A stretch of DNA of 64,000 nt from an uncultured Paracoccaceae bacterium (GCA_937864535.1 CALMJS010000017.1:124001-188000), one strand, 5' to 3'; positions 46,923 through 54,416 are shown, counted from the stretch's first letter. Notes: generated from the letters alone by a model not told the origin. Translations and numbers: made by a program.

Positions 46923-47668
46923 ACGCGCTCACGCTGGAGCGGATCGGCCACGCCTATTTCGGCCAGTCGGTGCTCGACGACATCCATCTGGAGGTGGGCC
47001 AAGGCGAGGTCGTGGCGCTGGTCGGCCCGTCGGGCTCGGGCAAATCCACCCTGATCCAGATCGCCGCCGGGCTGGTCGATGCGCGCGAGGGGCGTATCGG
47101 GCGGAACTTCTCGCGGCAGGCGATGATCTTTCAGCAACCGAACCTGATGCCTTGGGCGACCGCGCGCGAGAATATTGGCTTCCCTTTGCGCCGGGCTGGC
47201 GTCCCGCGTCGCGACCGTGCGGCCCGGATCGACGAGGCAGCCGTGCTGGCGGAGTTGGAGGAAGACGACCTCGGGAAATACCCCGTGGAACTCTCTGGCG
47301 GTATGCGCCAGCGCGTCGCCATCGCCCGCGCCCTTGCCGTGCGCCCGGATTTCGTCTTTTTCGATGAGCCGTTTACCGCACTCGACGTGGCGCTCAAACG
47401 CCGGATGCAGAACTTGGTCATCGCCGCAGCACGCGAGGCGCATTTCGCGGCGCTCTTTATCACCCACGACCTGATGGAGGCGATCCGCATCGCCCATCGT
47501 ATCGCCGTGCTCGACGTGCGCGGACGCGGCATCGCAGGCCTGCGCGCGCTCGACGGTGGGCCGGGGGACCGCGACGAAGCCGAGATTTTCGCCCTGCGCC
47601 AGCGGTTTCTGGAATGCGACCCGCTGTTTCGGCATATCCATGACGTCGATGAAAGGAAGCGCCGATGA
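46919..47668 (+). CDS. ABC transporter ATP-binding protein (SsuB/TauB type)
   Basis: ATPase: Walker A GPSGSGKST, Q loop MIFQQPNLMPW, signature LSGGMRQRVAIARALA, Walker B FVFFDEPFTALD, switch ITHDLMEA. ATG 46919 overlaps the permease stop. 249 aa. The C-terminal stretch overlaps the NnrS start (ATGA). Completes a full importer. Confidence 0.9.
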   Translation: MNALTLERIGHAYFGQSVLDDIHLEVGQGEVVALVGPSGSGKSTLIQIAAGLVDAREGRIGRNFSRQAMIFQQPNLMPWATARENIGFPLRRAGVPRRDRAARIDEAAVLAELEEDDLGKYPVELSGGMRQRVAIARALAVRPDFVFFDEPFTALDVALKRRMQNLVIAAAREAHFAALFITHDLMEAIRIAHRIAVLDVRGRGIAGLRALDGGPGDRDEAEIFALRQRFLECDPLFRHIHDVDERKRR

Positions 47669-48897
47669 TCGGACGCACCATGCTGAGCCAACCCCGCGCA
47701 CCGGGGGCGCTGCCGTGGTGGCGCGTTGTCGAAGACGAAGGCTTTCGCCTGTTCTTTCCGCTGGCCGCGCTCCACGCCGCGCTCTGGCCATTTCTGTGGG
47801 TCGCGGTGTTGGCGATGGATCTGCCCTTTGCCGACCCGATGCCCGCGAGCGTCTGGCATGCCTCGGAAATGATCCTTGGCTCTTGGGGGGCGGTCCTGAT
47901 CGGGTTCATGACCACATCGGCCCCCGAATGGACCGATACGCCACGGTTGCGCGGGATGAGCCTGTGGCGGATAGCGATGCTCTGGGGCACGGCGCGGGTG
48001 ATGGGGTTGATCGCGTGGGACCCTCTTTTGTGGGTGTCGCTGGTCTGCGACCTCGCATGGATGGGCACACTGATCTTCTATCTGATCCGCACATCGCTTG
48101 TCCGGCGGACCGACCGGCTTTTGCCCTTCATCGGCTGGATTGTGGCGCTGACCGCGGGCGCAGTGGTGACGCGCTGGTCGATGGCGATGGGCGAGGTGCC
48201 GCTGGCCGAAGAGGCCATCGTGCTCACGGGTCTGATATTCATGGGTATTCTCGGCCTCGCGATCGGGCGCATTTCGGTGCCTGTCGCCAACCATTTGCTT
48301 GACCCGACCGAAGCGACGGTGCCGTTTCGCCCGCATCCCGGCAAGCTCAACCTGTCGCCGGGATTGGTCGCGGTGGCGGTGATCGGCGAACTTCTGGGCC
48401 TGTCGGACCCGGTCACGGGCTGGCTCTGGATTGCCGCCGGTGCAGCCTTCGTGGATCGGATGTCCGAAGGCTTCATCGGCCGCACGGCGTTTCGCACCGA
48501 GATCTTGGGCCTCATGGCCTCGGCGGGCGTGGCTGGTGCCGGGCTGATCGCGCTGGGGGCATCTCGACTTGGTGCTCCTTGGGGCGAGGTGCCGACCTTT
48601 CACCTTGCCATCATGGGGGGGATCGGTTTCGGCGTCATCTCGGTCTTTGCCATCGCGGGTAAGTTCCACACAGGTCAGCGTCTCGGCCAAGGCTGGCTGA
48701 CACGCGGCGCTTATTGCTGCATCGGCGCGGGCATCGCGTTGCGGGTGTTGCCCGAAATGGGCTTGATGCCATGGCCGCCCGGCCCGCCTCATGTGCTGGC
48801 AAGCCTCGTCTGGGCTGCGGGCTTCATGCTCTGGTTGATCGACTACCTGCCCACACTCACCGACTCCAAGACATTGGATGTTGAGCAGCTGTGCTGA
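47665..48897 (+). CDS. nnrS: NnrS-family membrane heme protein
   Basis: Polytopic membrane protein related to NnrS, which carries heme and copper and protects against NO stress; expressed with denitrification genes in Rhodobacter. About 12 helices. Conserved His-containing helix FPLAALHAALWPFLW and WHASEMILGSWGAVLIGFMTTSAPEWTDTP near the N-terminus. 410 aa. The end of the gene is followed by 405 bp of degraded sequence to the transposon right end. Confidence 0.86.
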   Translation: MIGRTMLSQPRAPGALPWWRVVEDEGFRLFFPLAALHAALWPFLWVAVLAMDLPFADPMPASVWHASEMILGSWGAVLIGFMTTSAPEWTDTPRLRGMSLWRIAMLWGTARVMGLIAWDPLLWVSLVCDLAWMGTLIFYLIRTSLVRRTDRLLPFIGWIVALTAGAVVTRWSMAMGEVPLAEEAIVLTGLIFMGILGLAIGRISVPVANHLLDPTEATVPFRPHPGKLNLSPGLVAVAVIGELLGLSDPVTGWLWIAAGAAFVDRMSEGFIGRTAFRTEILGLMASAGVAGAGLIALGASRLGAPWGEVPTFHLAIMGGIGFGVISVFAIAGKFHTGQRLGQGWLTRGAYCCIGAGIALRVLPEMGLMPWPPGPPHVLASLVWAAGFMLWLIDYLPTLTDSKTLDVEQLC

Positions 48898-49302
48898 CGC
48901 GCTTCGTAGCCTGGAGCCCCACCAAAGGCATACTTCACGGTGTCGAAATCTACTTCTTCTTGGCGGAGGTGATCGTCCACTACATGCAATGTATGGGCGC
49001 TCAGGCCAAAGGCTCGATGGTAATCTGCGCCGTTCGCGCAGCTGCGGGGCGAGCACCGATCGGCGTTGGCCCGCATGCTATGTATTGCGGTCGTTCATGA
49101 CGAGCGCAGCGAAGGTCGGCTCTCCGCCCGTCCTGTCGAACGCATCGCAATCGCGAAGGCGAGAACCGCTGCGATATTTGAGGTCTCCGCGCTTCTCGCC
49201 TTCGCTGCCCGTGGAAACAGAATTTTCTGCACCTGCTGAAGATCGTGCAACTAGGTGCCGAAACTTAGTGCAAGCGGGTGCCGATCCGAGTGAGAACCAG
49301 CA
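48898..49302 (-). repeat. Right transposon end with terminal repeats and remnant sequence
   Basis: GGTGCCGA at 49254-49261 and 49277-49284 are the inverted counterparts of the left TCGGCACC sites, 23 bp apart. The end ...GAACCAGCA at 49302 matches the left TGCATG as an inverted repeat. 48898-49250 is patchy sequence (short frames, gcatgctatg, gaaggtcggctc) with no supported gene, probably leftovers of older rearrangements. Confidence 0.6.
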
Positions 49303-49308
49303 GCAAGG
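49303..49308. repeat. Target-site duplication of the IS21-type unit, right
   Basis: GCAAGG, identical to 39829-39834. Confidence 0.85.
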
Positions 49309-49853
49309 AAACGAAAAAGGGGCAAGCACGTTTTGTGCAGACGCAGCCAAGTGCAAATGATTACTTAAAGCGTTGGCGTGAAACTTCGCCATACAACAAA
49401 ACGAACGACTTGGTGTGGTTTGGGCAAGTGGATGCAGCGACACGTACAGTGCAGAAGTTTGTGGATTTAAACAGAGGTTTTCAGCAGTTCTTGCAGCGTG
49501 TGCCATACAATGAGCGCAAGGATGGCTTGTTGTACGATAGGGATGGGGACAAGCGCAGTTTGTACAGTCTGCGACACACATATGCGACGCTGCGCTTGGA
49601 GAAGGGTGACGTGAGTGTGTATGACTTGGCTATGAATATGGGCTGTAAGGTTGCACAGATTGAAAATCACTACAGCCATCTTGTGTCAAAGAAGCGCAGA
49701 CACGAGATAACGAAGACGAAACGTGCAACAAAGGCAGTGGCGCAAGCAGCAGACGACGCAGAAGACAGTTTTGTGGTAGAGGCGCTGAAACGCTTTAAGC
49801 GTGGCGAGTTGAGTGAGACTGCACTGTTGGAGATAATGAAAACGCAGCGGTAA
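49309..49853 (+). pseudogene. Tyrosine integrase, C-terminal catalytic part
   Basis: Continuation of the integrase at 38895: E-T-K-K-G-Q-A-R-F-V..., then SLYSLRHTYATLRLEKGD (catalytic Arg; Tyr replaces the usual His before it) and VAQIENHYSHL (catalytic Tyr). The apparent start of the frame at 49278 lies inside the transposon and is an artefact. The tail QAADDAEDSFVVEALKRFKRGELSETAL is rich in acidic residues. Confidence 0.88.
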
Positions 49854-49920
49854 GTCTTAAATCGCGTCTTCAAAAAAATGTAGAAGCGGCAAATGAAATG
49901 AATCCTAGTAAGGAAAGCAC

Positions 49921-50448
49921 ATGATGAGAGCGCTTACGTTAAGAGATTTAGATGCAATTGAAGATACGTTTCTTAACTCGTTTTCTGCAGAGGAAGCGCC
50001 AATAGCATGCGCTGTTATTGCGAGTTTGATTTCTGAAAATGATAGTCAAAGTAATTTCTGTTTGGGATATGAATTGGATGGCAAAATTGTAAGTGCAGTT
50101 GGTTTTTCTCCAGTATGCTTTGATGTAGAAGCGGACATTTCAGCGTATATTTTGGCGCCATTAGCAACTCATAAACTGCATCAGAAAAAAGGTGTTGCCA
50201 CAAAGTTGATTGGTGCTGCAAAATCGCACTTTATTAAGAATAGTGTTGATGCATTACTGGTTTATGGGGATCCAGCATATTATGGGAGATATGGATTTGA
50301 CGTTGGTTTGGGGAAGCATTTTGTACCCCCATATCCGCTTGAGTATGAATTTGGTTGGCAAGCATTGATGCTTAACGACAAAGATGTGCACAAAGCTACT
50401 TTAAAATTTACTTGTGTAAATGCTTTGTCTGACGCTGCACTTTGGTGA
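49921..50448 (+). CDS. GNAT-family N-acetyltransferase (YhbS-like)
   Basis: Acetyltransferase with the motif LAPLATHKLHQKKGVATKLIGAAKSHFI for acetyl-CoA and YYGRYGFDVGLGKHFVPPYPLEYEFGWQALML, typical of YhbS relatives. 175 aa. Very AT-rich relative to the chromosome. In this position it is accessory cargo; the substrate is unknown (toxin, antibiotic or small metabolite are possible). Confidence 0.75.
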   Translation: MMRALTLRDLDAIEDTFLNSFSAEEAPIACAVIASLISENDSQSNFCLGYELDGKIVSAVGFSPVCFDVEADISAYILAPLATHKLHQKKGVATKLIGAAKSHFIKNSVDALLVYGDPAYYGRYGFDVGLGKHFVPPYPLEYEFGWQALMLNDKDVHKATLKFTCVNALSDAALW

Positions 50449-50481
50449 CTACTAAACCAACTCTACAGCGTTAGCCAATTG

Positions 50482-51018
50482 TTAAGCATTCACGTCTATG
50501 TAGCGTTGCGTTGTGGCTATGCTGCTGTGTCCAGCAAGTTCTGCAAGCACACGCACACCAACGCCTTTGCTTGCCAAACGTGTAATAAACGTGCGTCTGC
50601 CGCTATGCGAACTTGCGTCCTTCAAACTGCACGTTTTGTAGATGTGTAGCAGCAGTTGGCACATTGTGTTGGCGCTGAAGAAGTTGCCTTTTTGGCTGCA
50701 GAACAGTGCTGCTGTGGGCGCTGTATTGCGTAGGGCAGTGCGATACTGTGCAAATTGTCGTTGCAGCGTCTTGTTCAAATACACTGTGCGTGTGCGTCTG
50801 CCCTTTGTTTGTTCAGCAGCAAGCACGAAACTGCTGCGTACTGTACCAAGTTCGTCATACACGTCGCCAACACGCAGCGCAGCAAGTTCCTTTGCTCGTA
50901 AGCCAGCGTTAATACTGAGTAGGACAATGGTTGTGTCGCGTGTGCTGTGCTGACGTGTCGCGCAGTACGCCAACACACGCTTGATTTCTGCGTCTTTGAG
51001 CGTCTGCGCTTGTCTCAC
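50482..51018 (-). CDS. Short tyrosine recombinase lacking the core-binding domain
   Basis: Only the catalytic domain is present (178 aa): Arg I in INAGLRAKELAAL, the beta-hairpin Lys in TKGRRTRTV, His-Arg in SSHSGRRTFITRLASKG, His in ELAGHSSIATTQRYIDVNA with the Tyr nucleophile. All five catalytic positions look intact. It lacks the N-terminal SAM-like domain of XerD and integrases. Possibly a dimer resolver for the element, or an excision partner. Low-GC composition. Confidence 0.8.
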   Translation of the reverse strand: MRQAQTLKDAEIKRVLAYCATRQHSTRDTTIVLLSINAGLRAKELAALRVGDVYDELGTVRSSFVLAAEQTKGRRTRTVYLNKTLQRQFAQYRTALRNTAPTAALFCSQKGNFFSANTMCQLLLHIYKTCSLKDASSHSGRRTFITRLASKGVGVRVLAELAGHSSIATTQRYIDVNA

Positions 51019-51375
51019 TACTTGCTCCCAAATCTGCTGTTTTCTGTGTGTTTTTTGTATTTTCTGACATTGTGTTTGGACAACGATTGATTTGAGAAAA
51101 TTGAATTGTTCGATTTCAATTACTTAAAGCAGAATGTCATACAATGCATATAGTATGACATTATTGTTTGTGTTCAGTGTCTTGTGTGTAAAGAGTAGGT
51201 TTGAACCTACTGTTTTGTGTGAGTGTGTTTGAAACACTGTGTTCAAGTGATGTGTTTGAAGTGTTGTCTTTGACTTACTATTTGAAATAAGAACAGCGTC
51301 GTCTGCAAAATGCAGCAACGCTTTATTGGCGATAGCCAGCACGTCAAGTATAGGTATAACCTTTGTTAGACTGCG
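51019..51375. other. Hairpin cluster beside the HUH-motif gene, candidate replication or transfer origin
   Basis: No gene. Four inverted repeats: AATTGAA...TTCAATT near 51100-51121; AATGTCATAC-10 nt-GTATGACATT (51133-51162); AGTAGGTT-TG-AACCTACT (51194-51211); GTGTTT-G-AAACAC (51225-51237). AT-rich surroundings with long TGTG runs. Rolling-circle origins are usually hairpins next to rep; function is inferred. Confidence 0.45.
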
Positions 51376-51738
51376 TTATGTATATTTGGGTTGTTGAAGG
51401 TGGCAGCAAGGCACGTGCAGCGTTTCGCTGCGTATGTCGTCAAACTCCTTCCAACAGTAGCCTTTGCGTTCGTAGATAAATTCGATGTTGTCTTGTATCA
51501 GTATGTTGTCAGCGCCTTGTATGTGCCTTGTCCAATGTGTCTCTGCTGTACGCCAAATTGTTCTATACTGCCTTAAGTGTGTGCCTTTGATAAAGAAATG
51601 GAAATGCGTGTTTGTACGTGTCTTGCCTCGTTCAATAAACACCAACCTTTGTAGTCTTCTGCCTTCGTCATAGTCGCGTCTGCGTAGTATCGCTTTATCT
51701 ATTGTATTAAAGTAGTGCTGTATGTCTTTGTGCGCCTT
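51376..51738 (-). pseudogene. HUH-endonuclease-like protein, C-terminal part
   Basis: Codons from K-A-H-K-D-I-Q to the end of a 165-residue protein whose N-terminal part is at 53055-53197. It holds HFHFFIKG, matching the HUHUUU metal-binding motif (His90, His92 in the rejoined protein), and IYERKGYCW, with Tyr134 followed by Lys137 as in YxxK. That is the set seen in rolling-circle Rep proteins, relaxases and IS200/RAYT transposases. The split is caused by the IS256-type insertion. Confidence 0.7.
51731..51738. repeat. IS256 target-site duplication, left
   Basis: TGCGCCTT; the right copy GGCGCCTT (53055-53062) differs at one base. 8-9 bp duplications are usual for IS256. Confidence 0.75.
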
Positions 51739-53054
51739 GGGACTGTCGTGAATTTTGTGCGCTGACGTGGTAGCTGCTCGAAGAGGAGACCCACGTATGA
51801 GCATCGACAAAGACCTGTTGGACCGCCTGATGGCTGGCCGATCGCCTGGCGATTTATTTGGCCAGAGCGGCATCTTGGCGGAATTGACCAAGGCGCTGGC
51901 GGAGCGTGCGCTGAGCACGGAGATGGACGTCCATCTCGATGAAGAGCGCGTCGAGGAAGCCGCAGAGGGGCGCAATCAGCCCCGAAATCGGCGCAACGGC
52001 AGCAGCCAGAAGACGGTGACGACGGACAGCGGCAAGGTGGTTCTGGACATTCCCCGCGACCGGAACGGCACCTTCGATCCGGTGCTGATCGCCAAGTATC
52101 AGCGCCGCTTCCCCGAGTTCGACCGCAAAATCATCAGCATGTATGCCCGGGGCATGACGACCCGCGAGATCCAGGGGCATATCGAGGAAATCTATGGCGT
52201 CGAGGCCTCGCCAAGCTTGATTTCCGCGATTACCGACGCGGTGATGGAGGAGGTCACCGCTTGGCAGAACCGCCCTCTGGAGCCCTGCTATCCGATCGTC
52301 TTTATGGACGCGATCCGGGTCAATATCCGCAGTGATGGGGCCGTCTCGAACAAGGCGGTCTTCGTGGCCCTCGCGGTTCTGCCCGACGGCACGCGGGACG
52401 TCCTGGGGCTTTGGTTCCAGGCCAATGAGGGCGCGAAGTTCTGGGCCAAGGTCCTGAGCGATCTGCGCAACCGGGGTGTCCAGGACATCCTCATCGCCGT
52501 CGTCGACGGGCTGAAGGGCTTCCCTCAGGCGATCGAGGCGGCCTTTCCCCAGACGCGGATACAGACCTGTATCGTCCACCTCCTGCGCCATTCCATGAAC
52601 TTCGCCAGTTACAAGGATCGCAAGGCCGTCGCCGCCGCCCTCAAGGCGATTTACACGGCGGTGGATGCTGACGCAGCCGAACTGGCCCTGGCAGAGTTCG
52701 AGGATGGCGATCTGGCCAGGCGGTATCCGGCAATCGCGCCCAGTTGGCGCCGGACCTGGAACGAGGTCATCCCGTTCCTCGATTATCCGCCCGAGGTGCG
52801 CAGGCTGATCTACACCACGAATTCCATTGAGGCCTTGAACTCGAAAATCCGCCGCGCCGTCAGGACCCGCGGTCACTTCCCAAGCGACGACGCAGCGGCG
52901 AAATTGATCTATCTGGCGCTCAATGCTACATCGACTGAGTGGAAGCGCTCGGTGCGCGAATGGCACGCTGTCAGAAGCCAGCTCGCCATCATGTTCGAAG
53001 ACCGCTTCCCAATGGCCTGAAAAACGCGTCAGGCACAAAATTCCGCACAGTCCC
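51739..53054 (+). mobile_element. IS256-family insertion sequence (1,316 bp)
   Basis: Terminal inverted repeats begin GGGACTGT on both ends and share GAATTTTGTGC after a 3-base mismatch. Encloses one transposase gene. Flanked by an 8-bp near-perfect duplication. High GC against the AT-rich element around it. Confidence 0.93.
51797..53020 (+). CDS. IS256-family transposase
   Basis: Mutator-type DDE transposase. Asp in IVFMDAIRVN, Asp in IAVVDGLKGF and Glu in TTNSIEALNSKIRRAVRTRG form the triad; CIVHLLRHSMNF is the conserved CxxH region. 407 aa. ATG 51797 (MSIDKDLLDRLM) has GAGGAG upstream. It appears complete. Confidence 0.95.
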   Translation: MSIDKDLLDRLMAGRSPGDLFGQSGILAELTKALAERALSTEMDVHLDEERVEEAAEGRNQPRNRRNGSSQKTVTTDSGKVVLDIPRDRNGTFDPVLIAKYQRRFPEFDRKIISMYARGMTTREIQGHIEEIYGVEASPSLISAITDAVMEEVTAWQNRPLEPCYPIVFMDAIRVNIRSDGAVSNKAVFVALAVLPDGTRDVLGLWFQANEGAKFWAKVLSDLRNRGVQDILIAVVDGLKGFPQAIEAAFPQTRIQTCIVHLLRHSMNFASYKDRKAVAAALKAIYTAVDADAAELALAEFEDGDLARRYPAIAPSWRRTWNEVIPFLDYPPEVRRLIYTTNSIEALNSKIRRAVRTRGHFPSDDAAAKLIYLALNATSTEWKRSVREWHAVRSQLAIMFEDRFPMA

Positions 53055-53197
53055 GGCGCCTTGCGTTCGTGTATTTCTGTTACATCAAAATATTTTGCTG
53101 TGCCAAATAACCAAAATCGTTGTTGCGCAACCCAAGTTGCACCTTCTGCCTTAATGCGTTCGCGTAGTTCGTGTTCTCTGTAGTTACTGTTTCTCAT
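53055..53197 (-). pseudogene. HUH-endonuclease-like protein, N-terminal part
   Basis: First 46 codons: MRNSNYREHELRERIKAEGATWVAQQRFWLFGTAKYFDVTEIHERKA. The segment RFWLFGTAKYF could correspond to motif I (FLTLT-like) of Rep proteins. After removing the IS and one target copy it joins in frame to 51376-51730 for 165 aa (166 codons with stop). Confidence 0.68.
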
Positions 53198-53262
53198 CGA
53201 TAAATACTCTGCGTAAGAACCAACAAAGTGCTTACGTGTATTTATGCACGAGGTGAAAAACA

Positions 53263-53592
53263 GTGACGAAAATGGTTTTGGAAGAAATTAAGCGCGAACT
53301 TATGGCTGCGAATGCTGTTAAGGGCGAAGAAGAGTTTTGTGTTGGGTGGCTTGGAAAGAACGCAAGTTATATGCGCACATTGAGGTTTCAAAATTTACAG
53401 CCAAGTGCAGATGCATTGGCTGTCTGTGCAAGTAAATTGAATTATTATCGTTCAAAACTTGAACGTAGCAGTGAAGCGCGACATAGGGTTTGGGCAGAGC
53501 GTTTTGCGACACTGCACGAAAAATGTACAGTTGCACTAAATGAACAAGCAGAAGCAAAGTGGCGTGTTGCAGAACGAATGGGCGCTGTTTGA
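53263..53592 (+). CDS. Small protein, DUF6626-like
   Basis: 109 residues from a GTG at 53263 (AGGTG upstream). VLEEIKRELMAANAVKGEEEFCVGWLGKNASYMRTLRFQNLQPSADALAVCASKL resembles small phage/plasmid proteins with a WLG...SYM pattern seen in DUF6626. Low GC. Could be a regulator; unknown. Confidence 0.5.
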   Translation: MTKMVLEEIKRELMAANAVKGEEEFCVGWLGKNASYMRTLRFQNLQPSADALAVCASKLNYYRSKLERSSEARHRVWAERFATLHEKCTVALNEQAEAKWRVAERMGAV

Positions 53593-53676
53593 AATGGGTT
53601 TTATGGGTAGAAAAAGTGCGCAGCAGTTTTTGGTAGGGAAGTACTTACAGTTTTGGGGTGGTGATTTAGCACCTAT

Positions 53677-53997
53677 ATGGCTGCTGCAATGAGTGCTTTG
53701 GCTGATGTGCAACGTGCGCTGAATTTGATTAGGCAGATAACGAGTGAGGAACGTGCAGCAGTGCGCTTGGGGGTGTTGCGATTGATGGCAAGTGTGATTG
53801 CTGACGAGGTACGAGACATAGAACAAAGCACTGCGCCAAAACAAAAGCAGCGTCGTGCCGTGCGTTCTGTACCTATACCCAAGTCGCCAAACACACCCAA
53901 GTTGCAGCAAGCAGCACCAAAGCAGTCCTCACAGCAGCAACAGCAGCAGCCCAACACGCAGCCAATTCAACCCATCAAGCCCATAGCGCCCAAGTAG
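53677..53997 (+). CDS. Unknown small protein with Gln/Pro-rich tail
   Basis: 106 residues. The N-terminal 60 residues are helical (ALADVQRALNLIRQITSEERAAVRLGVLRLMASVIADEV); the tail is disordered: KSPNTPKLQQAAPKQSSQQQQQQPNTQPIQPIKPIAPK. The polyGln comes from a CAG/CAA repeat at about 53932-53950. Start uncertain (53677 or 53689). A hairpin CTTACATCG-GAAAA-CGATGTAAG (54000-54022) follows its stop. Confidence 0.45.
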   Translation: MAAAMSALADVQRALNLIRQITSEERAAVRLGVLRLMASVIADEVRDIEQSTAPKQKQRRAVRSVPIPKSPNTPKLQQAAPKQSSQQQQQQPNTQPIQPIKPIAPK

Positions 53998-54334
53998 TGC
54001 TTACATCGGAAAACGATGTAAGGATGAGGGTGCAGTGGTCGCGCACAGCGTGTGTAGTAAGCGTACTGTGGGGGTGAGGGCAGTGTGGCTGCTGTTGGCT
54101 GCTACACGCTGTGAGGGCGCTGTGTGTGCGTTTTTGGCGAGAAAAGTGGCGATTTGTGTGGTGTCAAATAAGTAGTTGCACGAGCGGCGGACTGGCATAG
54201 TGATGTTTTGAATAAATGGGTTACGAGCAAATTTACGCGAGCAATCGCAAAATAATTATTAGCAGTTTATTTGCAGAATTTTAGAGGAATTATTAAGTAA
54301 TTGTTATTAAATAATAAATCAACTTTCCGAATAG
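53998..54334. other. AT-rich right end of the integrated element
   Basis: No gene seen. It contains the 9-bp hairpin at 54000-54022 and, from about 54240, a very AT-rich run (ATTATTAAGTAATTG...) typical of arm regions beside att sites. Confidence 0.5.
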
Positions 54335-54346
54335 CGAAGCGTTAAT
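54335..54346 (+). repeat. attR core, direct repeat copy 2
   Basis: CGAAGCGTTAAT, identical to 38722-38733. The bases after it (CGTTTCGCGC) pair with GCGAA before it, an inverted core like attL. Confidence 0.8.
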
Positions 54347-54370
54347 CGTTTCGCGCTTGGTTACAAAGGG

Positions 54371-54394
54371 AAGGGCACCTCCGGGTGCCCTTTT
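54371..54394 (+). terminator. Probable native terminator of rplM-rpsI, displaced by the insertion
   Basis: AAGGGCACC-TCCG-GGTGCCCTT then TTTTCG. It sits 25 bp after attR on the plus strand, with no plus-strand gene in front of it except, before insertion, rpsI. Confidence 0.75.
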
Positions 54395-54416
54395 CGTTTT
54401 GGCGGACGAAAAAAAA

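Larger units (their letters stand above)
39835..49302. mobile_element. IS21-family transposon with cargo (9,468 bp)
   Basis: Ends are related inverted repeats: in the outer 43 bases 30 match, including TCGGCACCCG and AGTTTC blocks, both starting 5'-TGC. A 6-bp duplication GCAAGG flanks it. istB and istA lie at the left, reading leftwards; no internal IS21 right end is visible between istA and the cargo, so the whole unit appears to be one transposon. Cargo: two HTH regulators, exported unknown protein, ABC transporter and nnrS. Cargo GC content is high, unlike the element around it. Confidence 0.85.
38722..54346. mobile_element. Integrated element at the rpsI 3' end (about 15.6 kb), carrying two nested transposons
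   Basis: Bounded by a 12-bp direct repeat CGAAGCGTTAAT at 38722-38733 and 54335-54346. The interior is AT-richer with very different codon use (TGTG/GCGT-rich) from both flanks. Contents: a tyrosine integrase next to the left end, a small tyrosine recombinase, a HUH-motif protein with nearby hairpins, a GNAT protein and small unknown genes. The integrase and HUH genes are both split by insertions, so it is probably no longer mobile by itself. It was about 4.8 kb before the insertions. Confidence 0.82.

Noticed and set aside
48891..49100. 69-codon frame at the right end of the transposon
   Set aside because: Overlaps the nnrS stop and reads as chance sequence with no matches to motifs I know.
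49278..49308. Start of the integrase C-terminal frame at 49278
   Set aside because: The first ten codons come from the transposon end; true coding resumes at 49309 after the target duplication.
51194..51237. Possible tRNA arm (GTAGGTTTGAACCTAC)
   Set aside because: Resembles a T arm, but no acceptor, D or anticodon arms can be built around it.
53932..53950. CAG/CAA repeat as a microsatellite
   Set aside because: Short and in frame, coding a poly-Gln tract in a predicted disordered tail; not long enough to call an unstable repeat.
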